From: Amblyomma americanum
Taxonomy: Eukaryota; Arthropoda; Arachnida; Ixodida; Ixodidae
Assembly: GCF_052857255.1 (NCBI RefSeq)
Contig: NC_135497.1
Span: 549,053,531-549,117,530 of the forward strand
Direction of reading: 5' to 3'
Length of the DNA stretch: 64,000 nucleotides
This document shows positions 42,132-51,775 of the stretch, piece by piece (the stretch's first letter is position 1; each line of letters begins with the position of its first letter). The notes under the pieces were generated by a model. That model was not told where the DNA came from. It was given only the letters and a program-made list of their open reading frames with translations, and searched no databases. A program made the position numbers and the translations under genes.

Positions 42132-42490
42132 AATAAGACAGATCTCACGGCAACAATTTCTTTTCCATTTGGTTACGCCACTAGGCAGTGACATCGTTGC
42201 ACAATAACCCCATTTAAGAAGCACGCGTAATAACTGTTTTATATTATATTTACTTCCACGAACAGTAATTTATATTAATCTCCTAACCATTCGCGAACTT
42301 TTAAAGACATCAGTGTCGACATATGTTTCCAGTATTGTTTAAAAATGTGTTCTCTATGCTTATTTAACACCATCTTCATGCTGCGTTCATCGGATTAGTT
42401 TTTGTGCTCCTTTCCTATGTTAATATGTTGTTTTTATTATGTTGTATCACACACTGCTATTCCCAGTGGGAATTGCAGTACATATAAACT
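42132..42490 (+). pseudogene. LINE G C-terminus and 3' UTR
   Basis: Continues the C-terminal RT-linked region with SFPFGYATRQ (compare SGYNTRQ in LINE B) and then a non-coding tail with CCCAGTGGGAATTGCAGTAC near 42465. No long A-tail is left. Confidence 0.6.
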
Positions 42491-42624
42491 GGCCCTGAGT
42501 TCTGTATCTCAGAGCCATCGCCGCTATTTTGGCATACCAAGCAAGCTGTGCATCTATTTCATTTAAAACAATTTTGGGACATGTCCTTGCACGATTTTTG
42601 CTTGAAAAAGTGAAAATGACAAAA

Positions 42625-42870
42625 TTGGTTTGTGAAGAAAAGAAATGACTCAGTAACTGTCTCGCATATCTCGGTGCACACGCTAACCACGCCGTAAGGA
42701 AGGATACAAAGGACTGAGTGAAAGAAGAAAGGAAGAAAGATGTGCCGTATTAGAGGGCTTCGGAATAATTTCGACCACCTTGGGGCGTGCTACGCGCATC
42801 GACTTCGTACAGCACACGGGCGCCTTTCGCGCTTCGCCAGGCGTCCTAACCACTGAGCCACTGCGGGGAG
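42625..42870 (-). mobile_element. Tick SINE, long-tail form, complete head
   Basis: Reverse orientation. The head reads CGCAGTGGCTCAGTGGTTAG (A box) near 42850-42870, then the shared GTGCTGTACGAAGTCGATG body, CGGAGCCC-like block, a CTTTCTTCCTTTCTTC pyrimidine stretch, and a 3' module ending CAAACCAATTTTGTCATTTT. It confirms that the extra 3' module belongs to the same tRNA-headed SINE. Confidence 0.8.
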
Positions 42871-43954
42871 GGTACTTGCTTACTTCAATTTTTCTGTTCC
42901 ATCGTAATGGTCAAGAGCTCTACACCAAATGGAAAGCCTATCGCCGAAAGAAGGAAATATCGTTGCCTACGCAGGCTATGCAATGCAAGGAGGCGGCGAA
43001 GATATTTTGTTCTGCTTGCATAGCGTCGTTACAGGCACGGTCGTGGATCTTTTAATGGTACCGAAGTAAAGGTACAGCGCTTTTTAGGAGATTCCGAATT
43101 GGATACGAATTAGATTCTAAATAATATTCTGAATAGGATATTAGATGCTAGTCTCGTATTGCTCTTTTTTGTCTCCTTCACCATTTATCTGCGCCAGATG
43201 CTGCTTACATGATTGTTCAGGAGTGCTCTTTTTCCCTCTACACCACCGTTCAGAGCGCCCAGCTCAGATGCTGCTTGTGGTATACTGTTTGATGCTCTGA
43301 ATATTTGAACACAGTAAAGATTACTTTTCTGACATAGATTTTTTTCATATTTAGGCGTAGCAGGAGCAGTTGACGCAACATCAAGCTTGCAGCGGGAAGC
43401 ATGATAATTGGGCAGAGAATAGTTCAAGCCTGATGTGGGAAAACAGCGGTTCTCTTTCGCTGATCAAACCTAGCAAAATATGCGGCTACCAAAAAGTATT
43501 GTAGACGTCTTATAAGCTGCCTGCATTTGGACTGTTAAGGTCTTGTAGCCCATTTAAAGACGAGTGCTTGACGACGTCTGTAAGACAGATTCTACAGACT
43601 TTTCATCGGGACATAAGACAATCTACATGACTGATTCAGGACGTCTTAGAGGTGGGAACAGATTTTTCGCGACGTATTTTGCCCGTTTGTTTAGTGCCAA
43701 ATATTTGTCATATACTTTTATACCATTCTATGCTACCTGGGATCTTGTTTCCTGCCCACCAGCAATCCTTGAAAAGCGCTCGAAGAAACAAAAACAAAAT
43801 GCCGACGAAAGTATTTTGGCAAAGTATTGCTCCCTATGCAAAAGAATAGCGTTTTCTTCTTTTTGAGCGAGCTCTGATTCGGTCAAGACGTCGAATCTCG
43901 GAGCGTTGGGAAGGAATGGCCCCATACTATTTCTGTCGCCGCCGTCAAATAAGA
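42871..43954. other. Unassigned region
   Basis: Only short unconvincing frames on either strand; no recognised repeat. Confidence 0.4.
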
Positions 43955-44120
43955 GCCAGCGCCGGTGGTCAAAATTATTCCGGAGCCCTCCCCTACGGCA
44001 ACTCCTTCATTTTTTCTTTCGTCCACTCCTTTTTCCCTTCCCTTACGCCGCGGTTCAGGTGTCCTCCGATATACAAGACAGATAGTGCGCCATTTCCTTT
44101 CCCAAAAATCCAATTTTCAG
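43955..44120 (+). mobile_element. Tick SINE, 3' part
   Basis: Starts at GGTGGTCAAAATTATTCCGG, keeps the pyrimidine stretch, the GCGGTTCAGGTGTCC block and GCGCCATTTCC, and ends CCAATTTTCAG. The tRNA head is missing. Confidence 0.75.
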
Positions 44121-44725
44121 TTGAGAGCAACTCAGATTCGGCGATTACTAAAACATTTGTGGCCCCTATTCACGCTGTGAAGGTGGTTGGACAGCGAAGC
44201 TGTAAAAGGACACCAAACTGCGCGTTGCCGCGTCAGTTGAATATTCACACACGTGGCTGTAGAAAGAGTCAAACCAGAGACAAGTGAAATGTACTCATAC
44301 TACCCTTTATTACCTGACAACGACATTTATGACTGCTTTTTGATCAGTACGATATACACTGAGATTTTCAGTTCTAACTGTAGAGATAATCTTTGCTAAG
44401 GTTAAATTAATGCATAAACCATGAATGATGGTTGGTTGAGTTGCATTGGTGAAACGGTGCTCCCATTGTTCACACGCGCCTTATAATTCATCGTGTGGTT
44501 TTGTTGCTTGTTTTGTGTTTTTTCTTAATGAAAACGACAACTGAGCTTGGCCTGTATGCCTCATTTCACGTATTTACTCTTTATTTTTTTTTATTTCTGC
44601 GTTAATCTTATTTTATTGCTATGCTGATTTTTTACTTTTGTACTTTTATGTGCTTTTAAAATTTTTGTTTCTAAAGTTTTTCTCTTTTGGTGCTACTTTT
44701 CCTTTTCCTTCTTTATTTTTGTGTC
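44121..44725. other. Unassigned AT-rich region
   Basis: T-rich towards 44570-44720 and without coding features. Confidence 0.45.

Positions 44726-44806
<81 letters not shown>
44726..44806. repeat. (TA)n microsatellite adjoining a composite unit
   Basis: About 80 bp of TA directly before CTTATGATGGGAGCC, the start of the tRNA-like composite repeat. Confidence 0.95.
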
Positions 44807-44965
44807 TTATGATGGGAGCCAACAGTCACCGAAATCAAGGTGCACAGAGGAATGTTTAGTTCTTTTTATTTTTTTAATCCGTAGTGCTAATCACTGGGTT
44901 AATAATACTTAGATTAATCTATCGCTTAAAGAAAAATACTTATAAAGCAGCAGAAAAAACAACCA

Positions 44966-45039
44966 TGCCGCCGGTGGGATCCGAATCCACGACCTCCGAA
45001 TATCGCGTCCGGTGCTCTTATCAACTGAGCCACGGCGAC
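44966..45039 (-). repeat. tRNA-like sequence, copy 3
   Basis: 74-nt minus-strand sequence with acceptor pairing GTCGCCG/CGGCGGC, A box TGGCTCAGTTGATAAGAGC, and B box GGATTCGGATCCC. The anticodon loop is CGCGATA, which lacks U33, so it is not expected to be a decoding tRNA. Confidence 0.75.
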
Positions 45040-45266
45040 GGCTGTCCAATCTGCTGCTATCGTGGGTATTTATGTTTATTGGGTGCAAGCGAACCTTGAG
45101 ATTGTTCACCAGCGCCAACCTCGTCCATAGCGGCGGACGTAGCACGTCCTCTGTTACCGCGAGTGTGACGTGGAACGTCATCTAACGGCGAGGGCGGAAA
45201 CTGTGCGAGAGCCCTCTTATGCTACCTATGGCATCAAGACTGCCAGAACCAAGACTCTGCCAGAAC

Positions 45267-45321
45267 CAAGAGCACCGGACGCGATATTCGGAGGTCGTGG
45301 GTTCGGATCCCTCCGGCGGCA
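45267..45321 (+). repeat. tRNA-like sequence, copy 4, 5'-truncated
   Basis: Starts at AAGAGCACCGGACGCG without the acceptor 5' strand and most of the D arm, then anticodon arm, T arm and 3' acceptor strand (CTCCGGCGGCA). The missing part is replaced by a duplicated CTGCCAGAACCAAG. Confidence 0.7.
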
Positions 45322-45521
45322 TGGTTGTTTTTCTGCTGCTTTATAAGTAATTTTCTTTAAGTGATAGATTAATCTAAGTATTATTAACCCAGCGATTAGC
45401 ACTACGCATTAAAAAAAGAATAAAACATTCCCCTGTGCACCTTGATTTCGGTGACTGTTGGCTCCCATCATAAGTTTGTCAAATACGAGTCCCTCATCTC
45501 CTTTACCTGGTCTGCTAACAA

Positions 45522-45531
<10 letters not shown>

Positions 45532-45606
<75 letters not shown>
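45532..45606. repeat. (TA)n microsatellite adjoining a composite unit
   Basis: (CA)n then (TA)n follow TTTACCTGGTCTGCTAACAA, the outer end of the composite repeat. Confidence 0.95.
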
Positions 45607-45611
<5 letters not shown>

Positions 45612-45949
45612 TTACGTTACGGCTGCTTTATGATCAGTATGACATACGATTTCTATGCTTTTGGCTACTTTTTCACTCGGAGTAGCATTCAATTTTTAGC
45701 CTGGCGTTTTTTGTTGAAGACGACGACGGCACGAAAATTTTCTTCAATGGTAGGTGTACAGTTTCGCTGTAAAACAGATAGTTTGTGAGTCCAGTCACCA
45801 CAGGGTTCAGGAGAACGAGGCGTCTCTCGCGGCTACCCGAGTATTCCTTCCAACGGGCTACACTCAATCCTCCGGTTCTGCGGCGGAAATCATTCTAATC
45901 CGCTTATCTCTTACGCGGATGTTACAAACTATATACGCATCTGCGAAAA

Positions 45950-46160
45950 TCAAAGGTGCCCGGGTGCTGTGCGATGTCAGTGCACGTTAAAGAGCCCCAG
46001 GCGATCGAAATTCCGCAGCCCTCCACTGCGGCACCTCTTTCTTCCTTCCTTCTCCTTGTCCCTCCTTTATCTCTCTCCTTACGGTCGCGGTTCAGGTGTC
46101 CGTCGAGTTGTGGAACAGATACTGCGCCATTTCTATTCCCCAACAACCAATTTGCGAATT
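45950..46160 (+). mobile_element. Tick SINE, body and long 3' module
   Basis: Reads GGTGCCCGGGTGCTGTGCGA, TGTCAGTGCACGTTAAAGAG, CCAGGCGATCGAAATTCCG, pyrimidine stretch, GCGGTTCAGGTGTCC and GCGCCATTTC. The head is missing. Without target duplication visible. Confidence 0.75.
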
Positions 46161-46435
46161 TGAATGGAAAGGCCGAGTATGTCTCACATCTCGACGAACA
46201 CCTGAACACGCCTTAATCATGCTGAAAAATTGTACTGATAATAGTATATTAGTGTGAGTGATATAAGAAATGTAGGAGTGAACTGAGATTAATACGAGAG
46301 CTGATGAGTATTTCACGAGAACTCATTCTTGTTCCGTCAGTATTATGAATCCATCGTTCTAATATGAACGAGTGGTACTCATAATGTCGTTGAGGACCGT
46401 GGGAATCTCATCGCTGTGTATGAGGATTCATATTC

Positions 46436-47454
<1,019 letters not shown>

Positions 47455-47527
47455 AGGTAAACGTATTTGGTTGCTAGAGGCAAAAATTCAAAGTGGAAAA
47501 CGCTTCATTTAGTCATAGATTTATTTT

Positions 47528-47568
47528 TAGTCGACGTTTCGGACAGAGCCTGTCCTTTCTCAAGACTG
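47528..47568 (-). ncRNA. Degenerate hammerhead-ribozyme-like motif, left arm
   Basis: Minus strand: CTTGAGAAA, hairpin GGACAGGCTCTGTCC, then GAAACGTCGAC. The hairpin plus GAAAC matches stem II and the second core strand of a hammerhead. The first core strand, normally CUGAUGA, is not intact. Structural guess only. Confidence 0.35.
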
Positions 47569-48439
47569 AGGTTACAGGGGTCTTCTTCCTCTTCTTAAGG
47601 AGTTGGCACTGGCACACATGTACGACACCTGAACAAAAGAAACAAACGGAGGCAAAGAATACTAGAAAAGATACAGATAGAAAGAGAAAAAAGGGAACAA
47701 AAAATAAAAAAGAAAAACGTGTTGTACTCCGCCGCCCACCCCGCAGCCGCGGGGAGCCGACCCCGGACGAGGAAAAAAAAAAGGAAAACACCGAGCGGGC
47801 GGGGATAATGGCTACCCATCAAGGCAACAGAGCGGCGGCGTGTAAGGTGCACAGGAGCAGACGGTGGCGGGATCATCCTACACACAAAAGTTAAAGACGC
47901 GTGCACTCGCGTGTACCGTTCATAAAGAGTAAACAAATAAATAGAATAAAATGCAGACAGGGCCGGACCTTTCGTCATCTGGAACCACTTCGGTAGCCAG
48001 AATATATATTTGAAATTCATCTTGTAGGTAACGGTCTCTAAATATGTGACCATCGCCTCCCATGTGTATTCATCCTATTATTATTTTGCGTTTTTGCTGA
48101 TCGCTGCACTTTACGTAAAATTTTTAAGACACTTTTTATTCTCACTCGCGTTGTTCATCTGTGTCCTGCTATGATTTCGCTTCTCATCAGTATTTATCCT
48201 ATTATTTTTGTCTTTTTGGCAGACACTTCCTTGCGATGCAATTCCTTTCTAGCGACATTTTCTAACATTACGGCGCTGTTTTTGCTGGCTTCTATGCTTT
48301 CCCGCTTATCTTCTTCTCAAGCATGCTACTACAGTGACATATTTGTGTGTGTAACCTGTGTATTCGTGTACGACATGTACGGCATATGTGGGTCAATGAC
48401 AACTCCATAAGAAGAGCAAGAAGATCGCTGTAACTGCAG

Positions 48440-48476
48440 CCCCGAGAAATGACAGGCTCTCTCCGAAACGTCGACT
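48440..48476 (+). ncRNA. Degenerate hammerhead-ribozyme-like motif, right arm
   Basis: CCCGAGAAATGACAGGCTCT then CTCCGAAACGTCGAC: the same arrangement as the left arm in the opposite orientation, with a less perfect stem II. Confidence 0.3.
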
Positions 48477-48614
48477 CAAAATAAATCTATGGCTAAATGA
48501 AGCGTTTCACTACTTTGCATTTTGCCTCCAGCAACCAAATCCGTTTATCTTTCAATACTCTAAATATATATCAAAAGTGATTTCTGGCAGCCTGATTTGG
48601 TCAATATAATATAA

Positions 48615-48748
48615 AATCATCAAAAATTGAAGAAACATAACAGGATTTAATTCACGACGTTTCGGCTGGAGGACCAGCCTTTTTCGAGGCTGGTCCACCA
48701 GCCGAAACGTCGTGAATTAAATCCTGTTATGTTTCTTCAATTTTGGTG

Positions 48749-48751
<3 letters not shown>
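48615..48751. repeat. 137-bp near-perfect palindrome with two opposed hammerhead-like motifs
   Basis: The arms AATCATCAAAAATTGAAG... (48615 on) and ...CTTCAATTTTGGTGATT (to 48751) are inverse copies with about three mismatches. The inner part contains GACGTTTCGGCTGG and CCAGCCGAAACGTC around a short TTTTTCGA centre. The (TA)n tract begins at its right end. Confidence 0.9.

Positions 48752-48815
<64 letters not shown>
48752..48815. repeat. (TA)n microsatellite between palindrome and composite unit
   Basis: About 64 bp of TA repeats. Confidence 0.95.
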
Positions 48816-48818
<3 letters not shown>

Positions 48819-48925
48819 GGAAGCCAACAGTCACCGAAACCAAGGGGCATAGGGGAAAGTTTTTGATCTTTGTTTTATTTGTAGTGCCAATCAATCGGTT
48901 TACGAAAGCAGCAGATTGGACAGCC

Positions 48926-48999
48926 ATCGCCGTCGCTCAGTTGGCAAGAGCACCGGACGCGATATTCGGGGGTCGTGGGTTCGGAACCCACCGGTGGCA
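48926..48999 (+). repeat. tRNA-like sequence, copy 5
   Basis: 74 nt: ATCGCCG/CGGTGGC acceptor with one A-C mismatch, A box CGCTCAGTTGGCAAGAGC, anticodon loop CGCGATA, B box GGGTTCGGAACCC. Confidence 0.75.
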
Positions 49000-49398
49000 T
49001 GGTTGTTTTCTCTGCTGCTTTATAAGTAATTTTCTTTAAACAGATTGATTGGCACTACAAATAAAACAAAGATTAAAAACATTCCCCTAAGCTCCTTGGT
49101 TTCGGTGACTGTTGGCTTCTGTAATATGTTTGTGAAACGAGCCCCTCATTTCCTTTACCTTGTCTGCTAATAGCTTAGCGGGGTCTCGGTTCTGGCAGTC
49201 TTGTTGCCATAGGTAGCATAAGAGGGCTCTCGCACAGTTTCCGCCCTCGCCGTTAGATGACGTTCTACGTAACACTCGCGGTATTGCACGACGTGCTACG
49301 TCCACCGCTATGGTCGAGGGTGGCGCTCGTGAACACTCTCAAGGCTCGCTTACACGCACTGAACATAAATACCCACGAAAGAAGCAGATTGGACAGCC

Positions 49399-49472
49399 GT
49401 CGCCGTAGCTCAGTTGGTAAGAGCACCGGACGCAATATTCAGAGGTCGTGGGTTCGTATCCCACCGGCGGCA
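49399..49472 (+). repeat. tRNA-like sequence, copy 6 (best cloverleaf)
   Basis: 74 nt with full acceptor pairing GTCGCCG/CGGCGGC (one G-U), A box TAGCTCAGTTGGTAAGAGC, anticodon stem CCGGA/TTCAG, loop CGCAATA, variable region AGGTC, T arm GTGGGTTCGTATCCCAC, discriminator A. The loop lacks U33. It could still be transcribed by polymerase III. Confidence 0.8.
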
Positions 49473-49638
49473 TGGTTGTTTTCTCTGCTGCTTTATAAGT
49501 AATTTTGTTTAAACCGATTGATTGCACTACAAATAAAACAAAGATTAAAAACATTCCCCTATGCCCCTTGGGTTCGGTGACTGTTGGCTTCCGTAATATG
49601 TTTGTCAAACTAGCCCCTCATTTCCTTTACCTTGTCTG

Positions 49639-49641
<3 letters not shown>

Positions 49642-49703
<62 letters not shown>
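49642..49703. repeat. (TA)n microsatellite between opposed composite units
   Basis: TA repeats separate a plus-oriented unit (ending TTGTCTGCTA) from a minus-oriented one (beginning AGCAGACAATGAGAGCAGA). Confidence 0.95.
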
Positions 49704-49706
<3 letters not shown>

Positions 49707-50118
49707 AGAGAGAGCAGACAATGAGAGCAGAAAATATAAAGGAAATGAGGGGCTCGTTTTGACAAAGTTATGAAGGGAGCCAACAGTCACCGAAACCAAA
49801 GTGCATAGGGGATTTTGTAATTTTTTTTAATTTGTTGTGCTTATAAGTGAAATAATTATACTTAGATTCTTCTATCGCTTATACAAAAAATATTTATAAA
49901 GCAGGAGAAAAAACCATGCCGCCGGTGGGATCCGAACCTGCGACCTCAGAATATCGCGTCCGGTGCTCCATCAACTGGGCTACGACGACGGCTGTCCAAT
50001 CTGCTGCTCTCATGGGTATTTATGTTCATTGGGTGTAAGCGAACCTTGAGAGTGTTCACAAGCGCCACCCTTGTCCATACCGGCGGTCGTAGCACGTCCT
50101 GTAATACCGCGAGTGTGA
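49704..50118 (-). repeat. Composite unit with tRNA-like core, minus orientation
   Basis: Same order as 36081-36560: GAGGGGCTCGTTTTGACAAA, CACCGAAACCAAAG, tRNA-like core 49917-49989, conserved body up to GAGTGTGACGTGGAAGGTC. It is cut at about 50118 by gypsy-5 sequence. Confidence 0.8.
49917..49989 (-). repeat. tRNA-like sequence, copy 7
   Basis: Minus strand GTCGTCGTAGCCCAGTTGATG...GCAGGTTCGGATCCCACCGG...: changes in the D and T arms weaken the cloverleaf. Confidence 0.7.
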
Positions 50119-50119
50119 C

Positions 50120-50461
50120 GTGGAAGGTCCAGCCTACGTTCGACGCTCAATCCCGAGGCAATGCGACGCCTGGAGGACTTGCAACAACCGGCCGTTGTGC
50201 TTCCATTGCGGTGAGGCCTGCCATATTCTTCGTCACTGCCCGTACCAACGTATCGGTCTTCGAGGATTTGCCGTTAAAGCCCCACAACCTCGCTTCGCAC
50301 AACGTCCGCAGGGAATCGACGAGTACCTGCATCGAGAGGAGTACCAGCCGAACCGCTTTCCGCGCTCACCATCGCCGTCAACCTCGCGCTTTGCGTCGCC
50401 ACGTCGCAGTTACGCCGCCGCGGTACAAGGAAGGTCTCCCAACCCCCGTAGGGGAAACTAA
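50120..50461 (+). pseudogene. Gypsy-5 gag nucleocapsid
   Basis: 113-codon frame with a zinc knuckle RPLCFHCGEACHILRHCPYQ (C-x2-C-x4-H-x4-C, with the usual Gly before His replaced by Cys) and a Pro/Arg/Ser-rich tail (RFPRSPSPSTSRFASPRRSY). The capsid domain is missing. Confidence 0.8.
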
Positions 50462-50591
50462 AGGCAGCAACCTCTGGAGGTGAGGATACTCACGAGCGAA
50501 ACGCCGAAGATCCTCCACCTACCCCGCCCCATGAAGAAACTGCACCCGCGATGCCGCATGAAGGACACTCGCTGCACCGACGCCGCACAAA

Positions 50592-51086
50592 ATGACAACC
50601 CCGACCACGACGCACACTGCCTTCAAAACGACGCCACCAAACAGAAAAGCTTCGACCACACGCCCCACCCGCGACTCGCATACGCGACGAAGCCGTGACC
50701 CGACGCCGAGAGTGACCTGCAATGCAAGAGCCAGGACATCCGACTTAGAAGTGACTATCGACGGCCGGAAAGTTACCGCTCTAGTCGACACATGAGCCGA
50801 TTACTCGGTGATGAATGGAACATTCGCTGCGCATCTGAGAAAAGCAACAACGGCTTGGGACGGCCCACAAATTCGCATCGCGGGGGGCTACCTCATTACG
50901 CGATCAGGACGATGCACAACGCGAGTGACTGTTAAAGGACATACCTATCCTGCGACTTTTGTTGTGCTAGCGCAATGCTCCCGTGAAGTGATCTTGGGTA
51001 TGAATTTTCTTAATGAGCATCAGGCGATCATCGACCTGCGATCCAAGCTGATCACGCTTTCGACGGATGTGCCATCGCTTCGATGA
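50592..51086 (+). pseudogene. Gypsy-5 protease with stop codon in the active site
   Basis: One frame in two parts. TIDGRKVTALVDT ends at TGA (50793-50795), and ADYSVMNGTFAAHLRKATTA continues directly. The stop replaces the glycine codon of the catalytic D-T-G-A-D. CSREVILGMNFLNEHQAIID is the second protease block. The stop at 51084 ends the segment. Confidence 0.88.
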
Positions 51087-51775
51087 AGACTCGAGAAAAT
51101 CACGTTGCTCTAAGTGTCCTGGAGGAAGAAGTGAACGTCCTACCCCGTTCAAGCGTTATCGTGACCGTAGGCGCCACGAAAGCCATTAACGCTGAAGCCA
51201 CCATAGAGGGAAACATGCAGTTGTTTCTAGACCGAGGAATCATCATCGCAAGTAGCATCGCACATTTCTGCAATGGCCAGGCCGAAGTACTGCTGACTAA
51301 CTTCAGCGAAGAGTACCGGCACATTACCTGAGGAATGACAATTGCTTTCTTCGACGAAATATCCGACGTACGGGACTCCTTCGCCCTCTCCGACTCCTCC
51401 GCAGAAGATTCGCCTCACCAAGAGGACTCGCCCACTTCATCCCTGCCCCGGAACAGACAAGACCAGATCCGCAATCTGCTTCGAAGCTACAGTGAGTGTT
51501 TTTCGACATCGCCGAAGGTACGACAAACGCCAATTGCCAAGCATCGTTAGGTCCGACCGCTTCGTCAAAGCCCCCACCGTGTGCCACCGCGAGAACGACA
51601 AGACATCCGGGACCAAGTCGAAGAAATGCTTCGTGACGACGTCATCCAGCCTTCAAACAGCCCTTGGGGGCACCGGTTGTTCTATTCTGCATTAATTACC
51701 GCCGCTTGAACAACATAACAAAGAAGGACGCCTACCCCCTCCCCCGCATCGACGACACACTGGACCGCCTTAAAG
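51083..51775 (+). pseudogene. Gypsy-5 RT N-terminal part
   Basis: GQAEVLLTNFSEEYRHIT, then RQDQIRNLLRSYSECFSTSP and KVRQTPIAKHR (51335-51550), then [20 protein letters not shown] in another frame, and [20 protein letters not shown] (51664 on). The catalytic YxDD region is absent because the fragment ends. Confidence 0.8.

Larger units (their letters stand above)
38350..42490 (+). mobile_element. LINE G: plus-strand CR1/Jockey-like LINE broken by four insertions
   Basis: The parts can be read in order: endonuclease (38350-38960), linker/RT (39640-40095), RT (40342-41187), C-terminus (41780-41892, then 42132 onward) and 3' end near 42490. Insertions are an unknown block 38961-39639, SINE 40096-40330, fold-back MITE 41188-41777 and SINE 41893-42131. 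Wording of RT blocks is close to LINE B (58074-60818), for example KLYADDSVLYSKIE against RLYADDCVLYEKIT. All coding parts are degraded. Confidence 0.8.
44807..45531. repeat. Fold-back composite repeat with two opposed tRNA-like cores
   Basis: The left end (TATGATGGGAGCCAACAGTC ... GGTGCACAGAGGAATG) and right end (CATTCCCCTGTGCACC ... GACTGTTGGCTCCCATCATA, 45430-45474) are nearly exact inverse copies. Inside, a minus-strand tRNA-like core (44966-45039) faces a partial plus-strand core (45267-45321). It appears to be two composite units joined head to head, bounded by (TA)n on both sides. Confidence 0.85.
48816..49641 (+). repeat. Composite units with tRNA-like cores, plus orientation
   Basis: Two units 473 bp apart (cores at 48926 and 49399) with the shared tail ATTAAAAACATTCCCCT, GACTGTTGGCTTC and CCCCTCATTTCCTTTACCTT. 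The first unit is additionally closed by an inverse copy of its own tail at 48816-48860, so it is a small fold-back. It ends TTGTCTGCTA and runs into (TA)n. Confidence 0.8.
50119..51775 (+). mobile_element. Gypsy-5: gag-protease-RT fragment
   Basis: Plus-strand fragment of a Ty3/gypsy element related to gypsy-3 (shared KVRQTPI-KHR, PLPRIDD-LDRL and [14 protein letters not shown] blocks). It begins inside gag and ends inside RT at IDDTLDRL (about 51768). No LTRs. Both ends look like rearrangement breakpoints. Confidence 0.85.

Noticed and set aside
47513..47894. Host genes in the interior of the inverted-repeat element (Lys/Arg-rich and Phe-rich frames on opposite strands)
   Set aside because: Both are low-complexity readings of an A-rich stretch and its complement.
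49399..49472. Functional tRNA gene
   Set aside because: It folds as a cloverleaf, but position 33 is not U, the anticodon differs among copies, and all copies sit in the same repeated unit, so a tRNA-derived repeat is the better reading.
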